Program-made: the position numbers and the translations under genes
Notes under the pieces: model-generated
Told to the model about the DNA's origin: nothing
Database searches by the model: none
Seen by the model: the letters and a program-made list of their open reading frames with translations, nothing else
Assembly (NCBI GenBank): GCA_958477465.1
Contig: CAUEFX010000053.1
Location: 1-30,349, forward strand
DNA from: an uncultured Bacteroides sp.
GTDB lineage: Bacteria; Bacteroidota; Bacteroidia; Bacteroidales; Bacteroidaceae
Direction of reading: 5' to 3'
DNA length: 30,349 nucleotides
In this document: piece after piece, positions 15,905 through 25,984 of the stretch
Numbering within the stretch: the first letter of the stretch is position 1
How the letters are laid out: each line of letters opens with the position of its first letter

Positions 15905-17698
15905 ATGAATATAGAGAATAAACTTGTGGAGTCCGTAATAGTCGGACTGAAAGCTCTTTACGGTCAGGATGTTCCTGCCGCACAGGTGCAGTTGCAGAAA
16001 ACGAAAAAGGAATTTGAAGGACATCTTACCTTGGTGGTGTTCCCTTTCCTGCGTATGTCGAAGAAAGGACCGGAACAAACTGCACAGGAAATCGGTGAGT
16101 ACTTGCAAGCCAATGAGCCGGCAGTAGCTGCCTTCAACGTGATAAAAGGCTTTTTGAATTTGACAATCGCTTCTTCTGCATGGATCGAACTGCTGAATGT
16201 GATCCATGCCGACGAACAGTACGGTATAACGGCTGCCGATGCCAATTCTCCGTTGGTGATGATTGAATATTCTTCGCCCAATACGAACAAACCTCTGCAT
16301 CTGGGCCATGTACGTAATAATCTGCTTGGAAATGCATTGGCCAATATCATTATGGCGAATGGAAACAAGGTTGTCAAAACCAATATTGTAAATGACCGTG
16401 GAATCCACATCTGCAAGTCCATGCTGGCTTGGAAACTTTACGGAAACGGTGAGACTCCCGAATCATCCGGTAAAAAGGGAGACCACCTGGTAGGGGATTA
16501 TTATGTGTCTTTTGATAAACATTACAAAGCGGAGGTGGCTTCGCTGATGGAGAAAGGAATGACGAAAGAAGAGGCGGAAGCTGCTTCTCCGCTGATGAAT
16601 GAAGCCCGGGAGATGTTGGTGAAGTGGGAAGCGGGAGATCCTGAAGTGCGCGCCCTGTGGACGATGATGAATAACTGGGTATATGCCGGATTTGACGAGA
16701 CTTACCGTAAGTTGGGAGTCAGCTTCGATAAGATTTACTATGAGTCGAATACTTACCTTGAGGGAAAGGAGAAAGTGCTGGAAGGATTGGAAAAGGGACT
16801 TTTCTACAAGAAAGAAGACGGCTCGGTATGGGCCGACCTGACGGGAGAAGGGCTCGATCATAAGCTGCTGCTGCGTGCCGACGGTACTTCTGTATATATG
16901 ACTCAGGATATCGGTACTGCCAAGTTGCGTTTTGCCGACTATCCCATCGACAAGATGATTTATGTGGTGGGCAATGAGCAGAATTATCACTTCCAGGTGC
17001 TTTCCATCCTGCTCGATAAGTTGGGATTCGAATGGGGCAAAAGCCTGGTACACTTCTCTTATGGTATGGTCGAACTTCCGGAAGGTAAGATGAAGTCACG
17101 GGAAGGAACCGTAGTGGATGCCGATGACTTGATGGAAGAGATGATTGCGACTGCGAAGGAAACGTCTCTGGAACTTGGCAAGCTGGACGGACTGACACAG
17201 GAGGAAGCAGACGATATTGCCCGTATTGTCGGTTTGGGTGCACTGAAATACTTTATCCTTAAAGTGGATGCACGTAAGAACATGACATTCAATCCGAAAG
17301 AGTCCATCGATTTTAACGGAAACACCGGACCGTTTATTCAATATACCTATGCGCGTATCCAATCAGTGCTTCGCAAGGCGGCAGAGAGCGGCATCGTTAT
17401 TCCCGCACAGCTTCCTGCAGGTGTCGAACTGAGCGAGAAGGAAGAGGGGCTGATTCAGATGGTAGCCGATTTTGCAGCGATTGTCAAGCAGGCAGGAACG
17501 GATTACAGTCCGTCTGTCATTGCCAATTATACTTACGACTTGGTGAAAGAGTACAACCAGTTCTATCATGATTTCAGTATCTTGCGCGAAGAAAACGAAG
17601 CGGTAAAGATATTCCGTATCGCATTATCTGCCAATGTGGCTAAGGTAGTACGTCTGGGAATGGGACTGCTTGGTATTGAAGTGCCGGACAGAATGTAA
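15905..17698 (+). CDS. argS: Arginyl-tRNA synthetase
   Basis: The 597-residue class I enzyme attaches arginine to tRNA-Arg with ATP. The N-terminal additional domain (about residues 1-110) is followed by the HIGH-type signature PLHLGHVRNN near 131. The KMSKS-type loop is KMKSREGTVV near 393. The C-terminal anticodon-binding helical domain follows, ending with the usual Met (VPDRM). The length is normal for ArgS. The gene stands alone on the plus strand between the HU terminator and a shared terminator with topA. One of its substrates, tRNA-Arg(CCU), is encoded at 4166-4237. Confidence 0.97.
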   Translation: MNIENKLVESVIVGLKALYGQDVPAAQVQLQKTKKEFEGHLTLVVFPFLRMSKKGPEQTAQEIGEYLQANEPAVAAFNVIKGFLNLTIASSAWIELLNVIHADEQYGITAADANSPLVMIEYSSPNTNKPLHLGHVRNNLLGNALANIIMANGNKVVKTNIVNDRGIHICKSMLAWKLYGNGETPESSGKKGDHLVGDYYVSFDKHYKAEVASLMEKGMTKEEAEAASPLMNEAREMLVKWEAGDPEVRALWTMMNNWVYAGFDETYRKLGVSFDKIYYESNTYLEGKEKVLEGLEKGLFYKKEDGSVWADLTGEGLDHKLLLRADGTSVYMTQDIGTAKLRFADYPIDKMIYVVGNEQNYHFQVLSILLDKLGFEWGKSLVHFSYGMVELPEGKMKSREGTVVDADDLMEEMIATAKETSLELGKLDGLTQEEADDIARIVGLGALKYFILKVDARKNMTFNPKESIDFNGNTGPFIQYTYARIQSVLRKAAESGIVIPAQLPAGVELSEKEEGLIQMVADFAAIVKQAGTDYSPSVIANYTYDLVKEYNQFYHDFSILREENEAVKIFRIALSANVAKVVRLGMGLLGIEVPDRM

Positions 17699-17717
17699 GA
17701 GCTTGCGCAGGCAAAAT

Positions 17718-17769
17718 AATAACGGGAATTCTTCAGGCAAGGCCGACTTGCTGGAGAATTCCCGTTATT
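17718..17769. terminator. Bidirectional terminator between argS and topA
   Basis: AATAACGGGAATTCT (17718-17732) and AGAATTCCCGTTATT (17755-17769) are perfect 15-bp complements. CAG/CTG and CAA/TTG inside continue the stem around a bulged G. A/T-rich ends lie on both sides. Confidence 0.82.
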
Positions 17770-17817
17770 TTATGTTTTCCGTTATTCTGTTTTTACCGGT
17801 GGTCCTATTTCGGTGCG

Positions 17818-20163
17818 TTATTTCTTTTTGGCCGCCCTTGCCTTTTTGGGAGCTGCTGCCGGCTTTTCACTCTGCAGCTTGATAATCTCCATGCAGGTCT
17901 TCAGATTCAGATCGGCAGGAACCACATCTTTGGGAATTTTATAGTTGCTCCCTTTGTAAGAGATGTAGGGCCCGTATCTTCCGTTCAGTATTTCCAGTTC
18001 CGGCTCCTCGGCGAATTGCTTGATGTGGCGTTTGGCCTCTGTGGCTCTTTTCTCTGTGATAAGTTCGATGGCCTCTTCCAGAGTAATGGTCATCGGATCG
18101 AGTGTCTTTGGCAGAGAGATGTATTTCCCGTCGTGGCGTACGTACGGTCCGAAGCGTCCCGTTCCGATACTCACTTCTTTGTCTTCATATTCACCCACGA
18201 CCCGTGGCAGTTTGAATAAGTCCAATGCCTCCTGCAGGGTGATTGTCTCCATCGACAGACCCTTTTCCAAGCGTGCAAAACGGGGCTTTTCCTCCGAGTC
18301 TGTGCTGCCCACTTGTACAACAGGTCCGAAGCGTCCGATTTTAACCGATACGATCTTTCCCGTTCCCGGCTCTTCGCCCAGGATACGTTCACCTACCTTA
18401 TGTTCTGTTTTGGTGGCCAATGTCGATTCGACAGAGGGATGGAAGCCTTTATAGAAATGCTTCATGATTGCCGTCCACTGTTTCTCACCGTCTGCCACCT
18501 CATCAAATTCCTTCTCGATATTGGCCGTGAAGTTGTAGTCCAGAATGTTGGGGAAATACTCGTTCAGGAAGTCGTTCACTACCGTTCCGATATCGGTCGG
18601 CATTAACTTCGATTTTTCCGCTCCAACAATTTCGGTATGTATGGTGTCGCTTATCTTTTTGTCTTTTAGTGTCAGTATGTTGAAAGAACGTTCTTCACCC
18701 GCTTTGTCTCCCTTCTCTACATATTCGCGTTGCTGGATGGTAGAGATGGTCGGAGCGTATGTGGAAGGACGGCCGATACCCAATTCTTCAAGTTTGCGTA
18801 CGAGACTGGCTTCCGTGTAGCGCGGCGGACGCTGGGTGAAACGTTCGGTAGCAACAATGTCGTTGTGCTCGAGCACCTGGCCTTTTTTCAGCGGGGGAAG
18901 CAGACGGCTTTCATCTTCCTGCTCGTTTTCATCGTCATACGATTCTTTATATACCCGAAGGAAACCGTCGAATGTAATCACCTCTCCGGTTGCCGTAAAT
19001 ACATCATCACTGGTGCTGATGCCGATGGTTGCAGTTGTTTTCTCCAGTTCGGCATCTGCCATTTGCGAAGCGATGGTACGTTTCCATATCAGATCGTACA
19101 GTCTTTTTTCCTGTGAGGGCGCCTCTACGGTGGAGTTTTCCATATAGGTGGGGCGGATGGCCTCATGCGCTTCTTGTGCACCTTTGGTCTTGGTGGTAAA
19201 GTGGCGCGGATGTACGTATCGTTCTCCCATCATGCTGATGATAGCCTGTTTGCTTCCTTCTGTTGCATATTCCGACAGGTTGACAGAATCGGTACGCATA
19301 TAAGTGATTAATCCGGCCTCGTATAATTTCTGTGCCAGCATCATGGTTTGTGCCACGGTATATCCCAGTTTGCGCGCCGCTTCCTGTTGTAGGGTAGAGG
19401 TTGTAAATGGTGCAGCCGGCCCTTTCTTTATCGGGCGTTTGGTGATGTCTTCGATTGTGAATGTGGCATCTTTGCAGCTTTCCAGAAATGCTTTGGCCTC
19501 TTCTTTCGTCTTAAGGCGATGAGCCAGTTCCGCTTTCATCTCAGTCAGTTTGCCATCGGCATCGGGCACGAGAAATATGGCGGTAACACGATAGGATGCT
19601 TCGCTTTTGAATGCCTGTATCTCCCGCTCCCGTTCAACGATCAGCCGTACGGCTACCGATTGGACGCGTCCGGCAGAGAGGGCCGGTTTCACTTTCTTCC
19701 ACAGCACCGGAGAGAGTTCGAAGCCGACGATACGGTCGAGAATCCGTCGTGCCTGTTGTGCATTGACCAGGTTGATATCGATCTCCCGTGGATTTTCGAT
19801 GGCTTTTAATATGGCATTCTTGGTGATCTCATGAAAGACAATTCTCCGGGTCTGTTCCGGTTTCAATTTCAATACCTCATAAAGATGCCAGGCGATGGCT
19901 TCTCCTTCGCGGTCCTCATCGGATGCTAACCATACGATGTCTGCTTTCTGGGCTTCTGCTTGCAGTTTGGTTACCAACTCTTTCTTGTCTGCCGGTATTT
20001 CATAATTGGGCTTGAAGTCTTTATCGATGTCGATACTGAATTCTTTCTTCTTCAAGTCTCTGATGTGACCATAGCTGGAAAGTACTTTGAAATCTTTCCC
20101 CAGAAACTTTTCAATGGTTTTGGCTTTTGCTGGAGACTCGACAATAACAAGGTTTTTCTGCAT
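17818..20163 (-). CDS. topA: DNA topoisomerase I (type IA)
   Basis: The 781-residue enzyme relaxes negatively supercoiled DNA through a transient 5'-phosphotyrosine. The Toprim domain opens with NLVIVESPAKAKTIEKF and has the acidic triad D82, D84, E86 in SDEDREGEA. The catalytic tyrosine is Tyr288 in ITYMRTDS. After about residue 590 come C-terminal repeats of the GRFGP / GRYGPYI type (three clear copies) and a lysine-rich tail ending ARAAKKK. The four-cysteine zinc fingers of E. coli TopA are absent; the Gly-Phe-Gly-Pro repeats take their place, as in many other bacteria. The gene is monocistronic, with a candidate -7 box at 20240-20247. Confidence 0.97.
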   Translation of the reverse strand: MQKNLVIVESPAKAKTIEKFLGKDFKVLSSYGHIRDLKKKEFSIDIDKDFKPNYEIPADKKELVTKLQAEAQKADIVWLASDEDREGEAIAWHLYEVLKLKPEQTRRIVFHEITKNAILKAIENPREIDINLVNAQQARRILDRIVGFELSPVLWKKVKPALSAGRVQSVAVRLIVEREREIQAFKSEASYRVTAIFLVPDADGKLTEMKAELAHRLKTKEEAKAFLESCKDATFTIEDITKRPIKKGPAAPFTTSTLQQEAARKLGYTVAQTMMLAQKLYEAGLITYMRTDSVNLSEYATEGSKQAIISMMGERYVHPRHFTTKTKGAQEAHEAIRPTYMENSTVEAPSQEKRLYDLIWKRTIASQMADAELEKTTATIGISTSDDVFTATGEVITFDGFLRVYKESYDDENEQEDESRLLPPLKKGQVLEHNDIVATERFTQRPPRYTEASLVRKLEELGIGRPSTYAPTISTIQQREYVEKGDKAGEERSFNILTLKDKKISDTIHTEIVGAEKSKLMPTDIGTVVNDFLNEYFPNILDYNFTANIEKEFDEVADGEKQWTAIMKHFYKGFHPSVESTLATKTEHKVGERILGEEPGTGKIVSVKIGRFGPVVQVGSTDSEEKPRFARLEKGLSMETITLQEALDLFKLPRVVGEYEDKEVSIGTGRFGPYVRHDGKYISLPKTLDPMTITLEEAIELITEKRATEAKRHIKQFAEEPELEILNGRYGPYISYKGSNYKIPKDVVPADLNLKTCMEIIKLQSEKPAAAPKKARAAKKK

Positions 20164-20239
20164 AACTTTTACTTTAATAAGAATGCCGAGAGTGGTGCTT
20201 TTCTAAGTTTCAACTCCCTTTTATTCTGAAATTCGCCGA

Positions 20240-20247
20240 CAAAAGTA
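20240..20247 (-). promoter_or_regulatory. Putative -7 box of topA
   Basis: TACTTTTG on the minus strand matches TAnnTTTG, 76 bp before the ATG at 20163. No clear TTG is found 19-21 bp upstream. Confidence 0.4.
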
Positions 20248-20350
20248 GGAAAAAACATTTTCCTTACCTTATAATATAGAGAGAATCTGTCTCTTTTTTG
20301 CAAAAAAAGACTTTTTTTAGGAGTCAGGAAAGCAGGAAAATAATACGGTT

Positions 20351-21217
20351 TTATCGTATCGGCATCGAAAAACGTGGCGGTGCAATGGTCGGGCCGCTAC
20401 TGTTGGATCTGTCAAAAACAGTCTCACGGAGAACTTCGTATATCAATCCGCCTACATCCAGTCCGAGCTTGGCATTCTTAAAACGGTAATAGGGAATCAC
20501 GATCGGTACTGTTTCCCAACGCCCTCTGATGGTATTATAGTAGCGTTGCACTCCTACTTCCATGCTGAATCGGTCGGACATGTTGACGCCCATCGTGGCA
20601 CCGTATTGATGAGTGCTCATGCCGTAGCTGTTTCCAATGTCATACGAGCCGAAGAATTTGAATTCGACCCGTTCCGATGGGCGATAGAGTAAGGTTCCCG
20701 AGGTACTGAACGCTTGCCCGGTGATATGGCTCATGTTTATCTTCATGGCATTGACATTCAGTTGCAAGGCCAGTTTGGAATTTAAAGCATGTTGGTAGCC
20801 GAAAGAAGCGTTTCTGATGAGTCCGATGCCCGGTAGACTGGTCTGCCCTCCGGATGCGGACAGGACGCCGTGGCGGAATTGCCGGATAATACCTTTTGTC
20901 TGGTAGTCTCCTCGGAAGAGCGGGGAGGGGTTGGTATGATAGGGCAGATAAATCTCTTTTTTCAGTGAGATTTCCGGTAGATGATTTACCGGGTTATATG
21001 GATACGGGGCGGACAGAGACAAGGGGTTTGTCGCTGTCCGCTCCATAAACGGGTCGGGTAGAAGGTATTCGAATGAAGTTGCGGAGGGATTATGCAGGCT
21101 GTCGTTGATAACGTGTGTATCGCTTTCCTGAGCAGAGAGAGACAGTGCACCCGAAATCAGCAGGAAAAATATTCCCGAACGGATTGAAAGACGTGATCTG
21201 CCGGTCTTTTGTGCCAT
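20351..21217 (-). CDS. Probable outer-membrane beta-barrel protein of unknown function
   Basis: I do not recognise the family. The 288-residue protein has a basic N-terminus and a hydrophobic stretch ending LSLSAQE, a signal peptidase I type export signal. The first 120 residues after it are rich in Pro, Asn and Ser. From about 125 onwards there are alternating strands with aromatic ends (for example ASFGYQHALNSKLALQLNVNA and VEFKFFGSYDIGNSY), suggesting a small outer-membrane barrel of eight or so strands. It is the last gene of the TPR-barrel-barrel unit, 21 bp after the larger barrel gene. The function probably depends on those two partners. Confidence 0.7.
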   Translation of the reverse strand: MAQKTGRSRLSIRSGIFFLLISGALSLSAQESDTHVINDSLHNPSATSFEYLLPDPFMERTATNPLSLSAPYPYNPVNHLPEISLKKEIYLPYHTNPSPLFRGDYQTKGIIRQFRHGVLSASGGQTSLPGIGLIRNASFGYQHALNSKLALQLNVNAMKINMSHITGQAFSTSGTLLYRPSERVEFKFFGSYDIGNSYGMSTHQYGATMGVNMSDRFSMEVGVQRYYNTIRGRWETVPIVIPYYRFKNAKLGLDVGGLIYEVLRETVFDRSNSSGPTIAPPRFSMPIR

Positions 21218-21238
21218 GGTTTTTGCCCTCCTTTGTTT

Positions 21239-22954
21239 TTAGAATTGGAAACTCAGTCCGCCTACGAAGTTGATGCCTTGAGTCGGATAATCCAGATAAT
21301 ACTGATATTCCTTATTCAGCAAATTGTCTGCTTTGGCATAGATGGAAACCCCTTTGAACAGGTTGTATGTCGCCTTCAATCCGAGATTATTGACGGGCGG
21401 CAGTTTGGCTCCGATAAAGAAATAGGGTTCCGCCCGGGTGATGTACTGATAACTGATGTCCAATGACAGTGCACGAATGGGGCGCATTTCTATCTGTAAT
21501 CCGAGTTTAAGTTGGGGTTTCATGAGTAGGGCGTTATTATAGTTGACTGTTTCCGAGTCGATGCTGGAATCATCGGCATCCCAATGATAATAGGTAGCAT
21601 CGGCAGCGAAAGAGAACAGATCTTTATAGGCATAGCTGATTTGTGCTCCGGCATGGAAATTGTAACTGTCCGTCTGGTCATAGTCTGTAAATACGCCTCC
21701 ATACTTGCCGTTTATCTCGCCTATGTATGGATACAGGTCGTTTTTCAGATTCTGGTATCCACCGAACAAGTCAAACCAAAGCCCGGTCACCGGACTGGCT
21801 TTGAAGCCGATGCGGGCATTGACCTGCTCATACGTATCTGTAATGGGGGTTGAAAAACAGGCGTATGGGTTTATCTGCTCCAAACGGCGGAAATCATTCA
21901 GCAATCGTCCTCCGGTTGCTTTGGCATAGAGTACGTAGCTGTCCGAGAAAATGTAGGCAAGGTCAATATCGGGAGAGGCATAGAAACTTTTACCGTTTTT
22001 GAAAGACAGATCCACGTTGGCTCCGATATGGAGTCGCCAACTGTCGCTGTTCAGTTCATAATACGGGTTTAAGTTTACCGTGGTGCGGTTGTAGAATAAT
22101 GTTTCTTTGTCTTTTCCCATTTGTCGCGGGTCGTAAAGGAGGTTATCCACTTCTGCGGCAATGCTTATCGTTTGTTCCTCGTCTATCAGTCCCGTCACAC
22201 ATCCTTTGGTGCGGATCTGGGTTTCGCTGACTCCTAACTTGTCTATCGTCGGGAATCCCTGCTGCCGGTTGTACAGCAACAGATTCGTTTCTGCCTGAAA
22301 TTGAAACGGTAATGTTTCATCGGTCGACTTTAATCCGGCGTGCATGTCACCGGAAGTAAACTTTTGTTTGTTGAAGAGGGAGTACGGGCGATAGTTGAAG
22401 TTGCTCAGCCCGAAACGTCCGGCTATGTTCAGATCCACCCGGTTGAACTGGTGCAGGTAATCGATGCTTGCCCGTGTGCGGTAGTAAGACGCATTCCATT
22501 CATCGGGCTTTGAGCTGCGGTAAGAAGGCATGTCCAATGTTCCCTTCATTCCCGTCATGTTGAAATTCACGTTCAGCTTGTCCCGACCGGAAAGGTGGAA
22601 GAGATAATTGGCGTAGGCATCCAGATTATTATAGTTACCGTATCCTAAACGTGCATATCCCGGCTGGCTCTTGGCCTGCGTCTCTTTTCCCATATAGGCC
22701 TGCATGGTTCCTGTCGGGATGTCGGAAGCCGGTGTAGAGCTGACGGCATACTCCACCTCTTTCTTATTGACTACGGGTTCTTCTACCTTCGGCAGCACAT
22801 TCACCTTGGCGGCATCCATGATGATGGGATTGTATTCCTGTTCTACCACTACCGTGCGGCTCAGGGTGCTGTCTTGGGGCAATGCCTGCTCCTGCGCCGA
22901 TGAGGAGACGGCCATCAAAGCCATTCCCCAAAAGATATATTGATTACGTTTCAT
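21239..22954 (-). CDS. TonB-dependent-receptor-like outer-membrane barrel protein
   Basis: The 571-residue protein begins with a signal peptide (MKRNQYIFWGMALMAVSSSA). Next is a periplasmic segment with TVVVEQEYNPIIMDAAKVNVLP and PKVEEP, then about 450 residues of alternating strands rich in Tyr, Asn and Asp. The end, NFVGGLSFQF, has the C-terminal aromatic residue used by outer-membrane assembly. The C-terminal half resembles TonB-dependent receptor barrels (NLGLKATYNLFKGVSIYAKADNLLNKEY), but no plug domain or TonB box is visible, so energy-coupled uptake is doubtful. It is 6 bp after the TPR gene and is most likely translated from the same mRNA. Its ligand is unknown. Confidence 0.78.
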   Translation of the reverse strand: MKRNQYIFWGMALMAVSSSAQEQALPQDSTLSRTVVVEQEYNPIIMDAAKVNVLPKVEEPVVNKKEVEYAVSSTPASDIPTGTMQAYMGKETQAKSQPGYARLGYGNYNNLDAYANYLFHLSGRDKLNVNFNMTGMKGTLDMPSYRSSKPDEWNASYYRTRASIDYLHQFNRVDLNIAGRFGLSNFNYRPYSLFNKQKFTSGDMHAGLKSTDETLPFQFQAETNLLLYNRQQGFPTIDKLGVSETQIRTKGCVTGLIDEEQTISIAAEVDNLLYDPRQMGKDKETLFYNRTTVNLNPYYELNSDSWRLHIGANVDLSFKNGKSFYASPDIDLAYIFSDSYVLYAKATGGRLLNDFRRLEQINPYACFSTPITDTYEQVNARIGFKASPVTGLWFDLFGGYQNLKNDLYPYIGEINGKYGGVFTDYDQTDSYNFHAGAQISYAYKDLFSFAADATYYHWDADDSSIDSETVNYNNALLMKPQLKLGLQIEMRPIRALSLDISYQYITRAEPYFFIGAKLPPVNNLGLKATYNLFKGVSIYAKADNLLNKEYQYYLDYPTQGINFVGGLSFQF

Positions 22955-22960
22955 ACTTCG

Positions 22961-25900
22961 TTAATTATTAAGTTTTTCCAGTCTGCTCTCAATCATACTC
23001 TCGATATCGTCGTCGGCATGGTAATTCTGTTGCAGGCTCAACAGGTATTGGCGTGCATCCAGTTTTTTATCCATGGCTACGTATACATCCGACAACAGGA
23101 CGAAGCTCCGTGCCAGCCAGTAAGCATGTGGTGTACTCTGTTCGATGTAGTCGAGCAGCTCTTTCTCGGCTGTTCCGTATTCTCCGGAGATGTAATATTG
23201 CTGGGCTACCAGATATTTGGCTTCCGCACCGTAAAGGTTTCGGGTATCTTTGGCGAGTGTTTGCAAATCTGCCAATGCCTTTTTGTCTGCTTTCTGGTTC
23301 ATATATGCCTTGGCACGATAGTAGAGAGCTTCATTGGCCAGTTCCGGAGTCAGCTTGGTCTCTGCCAGCAAATCGGTTGCCGCATGAATGGTCTCCGTGT
23401 CGTCTTTGATGAGATAGGCACAGCGTAGTATTCCTGTCTCTGCCAACAGACGGCGGTCGGCTGTTGTCGCCTTCTCTTTCAGCATCTTGTACGAAGCCAG
23501 TGCATCGGCAAACTGCTGCATGTTGAATTGTACCTCTGCACGCATCACCAATGCCTCTTCCGAGAACGGGTTGTCCGGATATTCCAGCAACTTACCCGAA
23601 TGAAGCAGAATCATATCGTAGTTTTTCTGCTCTTTGCCGATGAGGCAGAGATAATAATGGGTATTCAGTCCGAAAGCCCCTTCCGGGAATGTCTGCAGGT
23701 ATTTGTTGAAGCTGTTTTTGGCTTCTTCGATACGGCCGCGCCCGTAAATCTTTTCGGCAGCGATGTAGGTCAATGAATCTTGTTCGCTGGCATCAAAACG
23801 GATATTGCCGGGCATGGCAGCCGCCAAAGCGGCAAATTCATCGATACGGTTCATGTCGACATAGATGGACTTGAGGTCGAGCATTGCCAAACGTGCCTCT
23901 TCGCTTCCCGGATATTTGTTGATCACTTGTTTGTAAGCCTCGATGGCCTGATCGTAATTTCCGTCCTGATAGTATAACAATCCGATTTCGGCAGCGGCTT
24001 TTCTTCCAACCGGACTTTCGGGGTATTTGTTTAACAGCTCTTTGAACGAAGAGATGGCTTGGTTGTTGTTGCCCATCAGCACATACGAACGTCCTTTCTC
24101 GTAGAGGGCACTGACTGCATAGGGTGATGACGGGTACTTTCCTACCAGACGGTTCAGCAAAGTGATTTTCCCCGAATAGTCTTTCTGCAAGCCCGAAACA
24201 AGGGCGAGCTGGTAGAACGAATAGTCACCCGAAGGTGTTCCCATGTTTTCTGCCTGAGCATAATATTGCTTTGCCTCGTCAAAACTGCGTTCGTTCAGGA
24301 AGCAGTCGCCGATGCGGTTGTAAGCATCCGCCAGGGCCGTTCCGTTTTCTCCTTTTTCCAATTGTATGTATTTCAGGAAGCGGCTCCGTGCCTGTGCATA
24401 GTTCTTCTGGTGGAAAGCGGTGTAGCCCAGGTTATAGTGCGCCAGTGCATACATCTCATTGTCTGTCTGACGTGTCAGTTGCAGGTATTCGTTGAAGTCG
24501 CGGGCGGCTTCCTGCATCCGGTTCAGACGGTAGTAAGATTCTCCCCGCCAGTAGAGGGCATCCGCCTTTATCTGCCAGTTGTATTGTCCGATGGCGATAG
24601 ACCGGTCGAAATATCCGATGGCCTGTTCGAAAGAAGCATTGGCAAAAGTCTGTGTACCCAGTTGGAACAGTATCCTTTGCTTGGCTTCCAGGATGCGTGT
24701 ACCCGGATGTGCGATGCGGTCGATTGATTTCAGGGCAGCATCATAACTGCGGGTATTCAGATAGACCTCCACCAGATAGTTGCTTACCATGTCGGCATAG
24801 GCAGAGTTCGGAAACTCGTTTAAGAATTTTTCGAATACGGTGACCGATTCTCCGAAAGCGGAGTAAGACGTTTCATGGATACACAGCGCATAATTGTAGG
24901 CTGCCTGTTCTTTGATTTTCATATCGGCATCGGAGGCGGCTGCCTGTTCGAAAGCCATGCGGGCTTTGTTTTTCTCGGCCAGCTGCAGATAGGCAAGCCC
25001 CATGTGCAGATAGGCATTTTGCGTCAGGGCATCGTTAACGGTGGTCACCTCTCCCAATGTCTCTGCCGCCTTAGAGTATACACCTATCTGAAAGTAGGAA
25101 AGCCCCAACATATAGAGAGCGTCCCGGCGGGGAGAAGCATCGTTTTCGAGGTAGTTTTCGAATGCCTTGATGGCTTCCTGATATTTGCGGAAATGGTAAG
25201 ACGCGTCTCCCAAAATGCGGTACATCTCGGCGGCATGTTCGTTTTGCGGATAGGCCGACAGGTAGTTCTGCGCTACGATCTCTGCTTTATCGTAGTTTTT
25301 CTTGACGATGTAAATCTCGGCTATGTAATAGGGCACGAGTGCTTTGTATTTCGGATCGTCCTGTAAAGGCAAAAATCCTGCAAGGGCTTCGTCATAACGT
25401 TTTTGTGTATAACGGATGTATGCGATGTAGTAAGCGCAATCCTGCTCGTATCTTTCGCTGCTGGCTCTCAGTGTCTCGAACCAGATGGCCGCTTCTTTCA
25501 AGTTTCCTGTTTTCAGATAACAGGTGGCCAGGAGGTAGGTCATGTCGTCACGCTCGGTGTCGCTCAGCAGGTCGAGTCGGGAGGAGTTGAGCAGTGCCAA
25601 TGCTTCATCGTATTTCTCTTCGTAGTAATAGCAGGCGCCTAACAGTGCATAGATCCGGTTGGCATAGGGGGTGTCCGGATACTGTTCGAGATAGCCTCGC
25701 AACAGGGTAATGCGGCTTTTATCTTTCAGTTCGTAGGCCGAACATACAAGCATATACTCCGTCTCTTCGCATAGTCGGGTAGTGGGCTCCTGTTGGATGA
25801 AAGCTTTCAGAGAGGCGGTTGCCGCTGCATAATTTTTCTGTTCGAACAGGTATTTCCCTTCCTTATATAAGTTGACGGGCGAAGTGATCTTTTCGCTGGT

Positions 25901-25969
25901 TTGTGCCGAAGCAATGATAGGTGCACAACATATCAGGGCACATATAAATCGTGAAATTCCTCTTTTCAT
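22961..25969 (-). CDS. Large periplasmic/envelope tetratricopeptide-repeat protein
   Basis: The 1002-residue protein has a signal peptide (MKRGISRFICALICCAPIIASAQ) and then TPR units almost from end to end. Typical helices are YYEEKYDEALALL, YQEAIKAFENYL, YDQAIEAYKQVINKYP and FADALASYKMLKEKA. TPR proteins are scaffolds that hold partner proteins, and this one should work in the periplasm or at the inner face of the outer membrane. It is the first gene of a three-gene unit with two barrels, so it is a candidate scaffold or assembly partner for them. No enzyme motif is visible. Similar TPR lipoproteins exist in outer-membrane assembly (BamD/YfiO), but this protein is much larger and has no lipobox. 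Confidence 0.88.
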   Translation of the reverse strand: MKRGISRFICALICCAPIIASAQTSEKITSPVNLYKEGKYLFEQKNYAAATASLKAFIQQEPTTRLCEETEYMLVCSAYELKDKSRITLLRGYLEQYPDTPYANRIYALLGACYYYEEKYDEALALLNSSRLDLLSDTERDDMTYLLATCYLKTGNLKEAAIWFETLRASSERYEQDCAYYIAYIRYTQKRYDEALAGFLPLQDDPKYKALVPYYIAEIYIVKKNYDKAEIVAQNYLSAYPQNEHAAEMYRILGDASYHFRKYQEAIKAFENYLENDASPRRDALYMLGLSYFQIGVYSKAAETLGEVTTVNDALTQNAYLHMGLAYLQLAEKNKARMAFEQAAASDADMKIKEQAAYNYALCIHETSYSAFGESVTVFEKFLNEFPNSAYADMVSNYLVEVYLNTRSYDAALKSIDRIAHPGTRILEAKQRILFQLGTQTFANASFEQAIGYFDRSIAIGQYNWQIKADALYWRGESYYRLNRMQEAARDFNEYLQLTRQTDNEMYALAHYNLGYTAFHQKNYAQARSRFLKYIQLEKGENGTALADAYNRIGDCFLNERSFDEAKQYYAQAENMGTPSGDYSFYQLALVSGLQKDYSGKITLLNRLVGKYPSSPYAVSALYEKGRSYVLMGNNNQAISSFKELLNKYPESPVGRKAAAEIGLLYYQDGNYDQAIEAYKQVINKYPGSEEARLAMLDLKSIYVDMNRIDEFAALAAAMPGNIRFDASEQDSLTYIAAEKIYGRGRIEEAKNSFNKYLQTFPEGAFGLNTHYYLCLIGKEQKNYDMILLHSGKLLEYPDNPFSEEALVMRAEVQFNMQQFADALASYKMLKEKATTADRRLLAETGILRCAYLIKDDTETIHAATDLLAETKLTPELANEALYYRAKAYMNQKADKKALADLQTLAKDTRNLYGAEAKYLVAQQYYISGEYGTAEKELLDYIEQSTPHAYWLARSFVLLSDVYVAMDKKLDARQYLLSLQQNYHADDDIESMIESRLEKLNN

Positions 25970-25984
25970 AATTTAGTGTTTTGA

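Noticed and set aside
15533..16408. 291-codon minus-strand frame
   Set aside because: It runs antisense through both HU and the start of argS, two unmistakable genes, and across the HU terminator.
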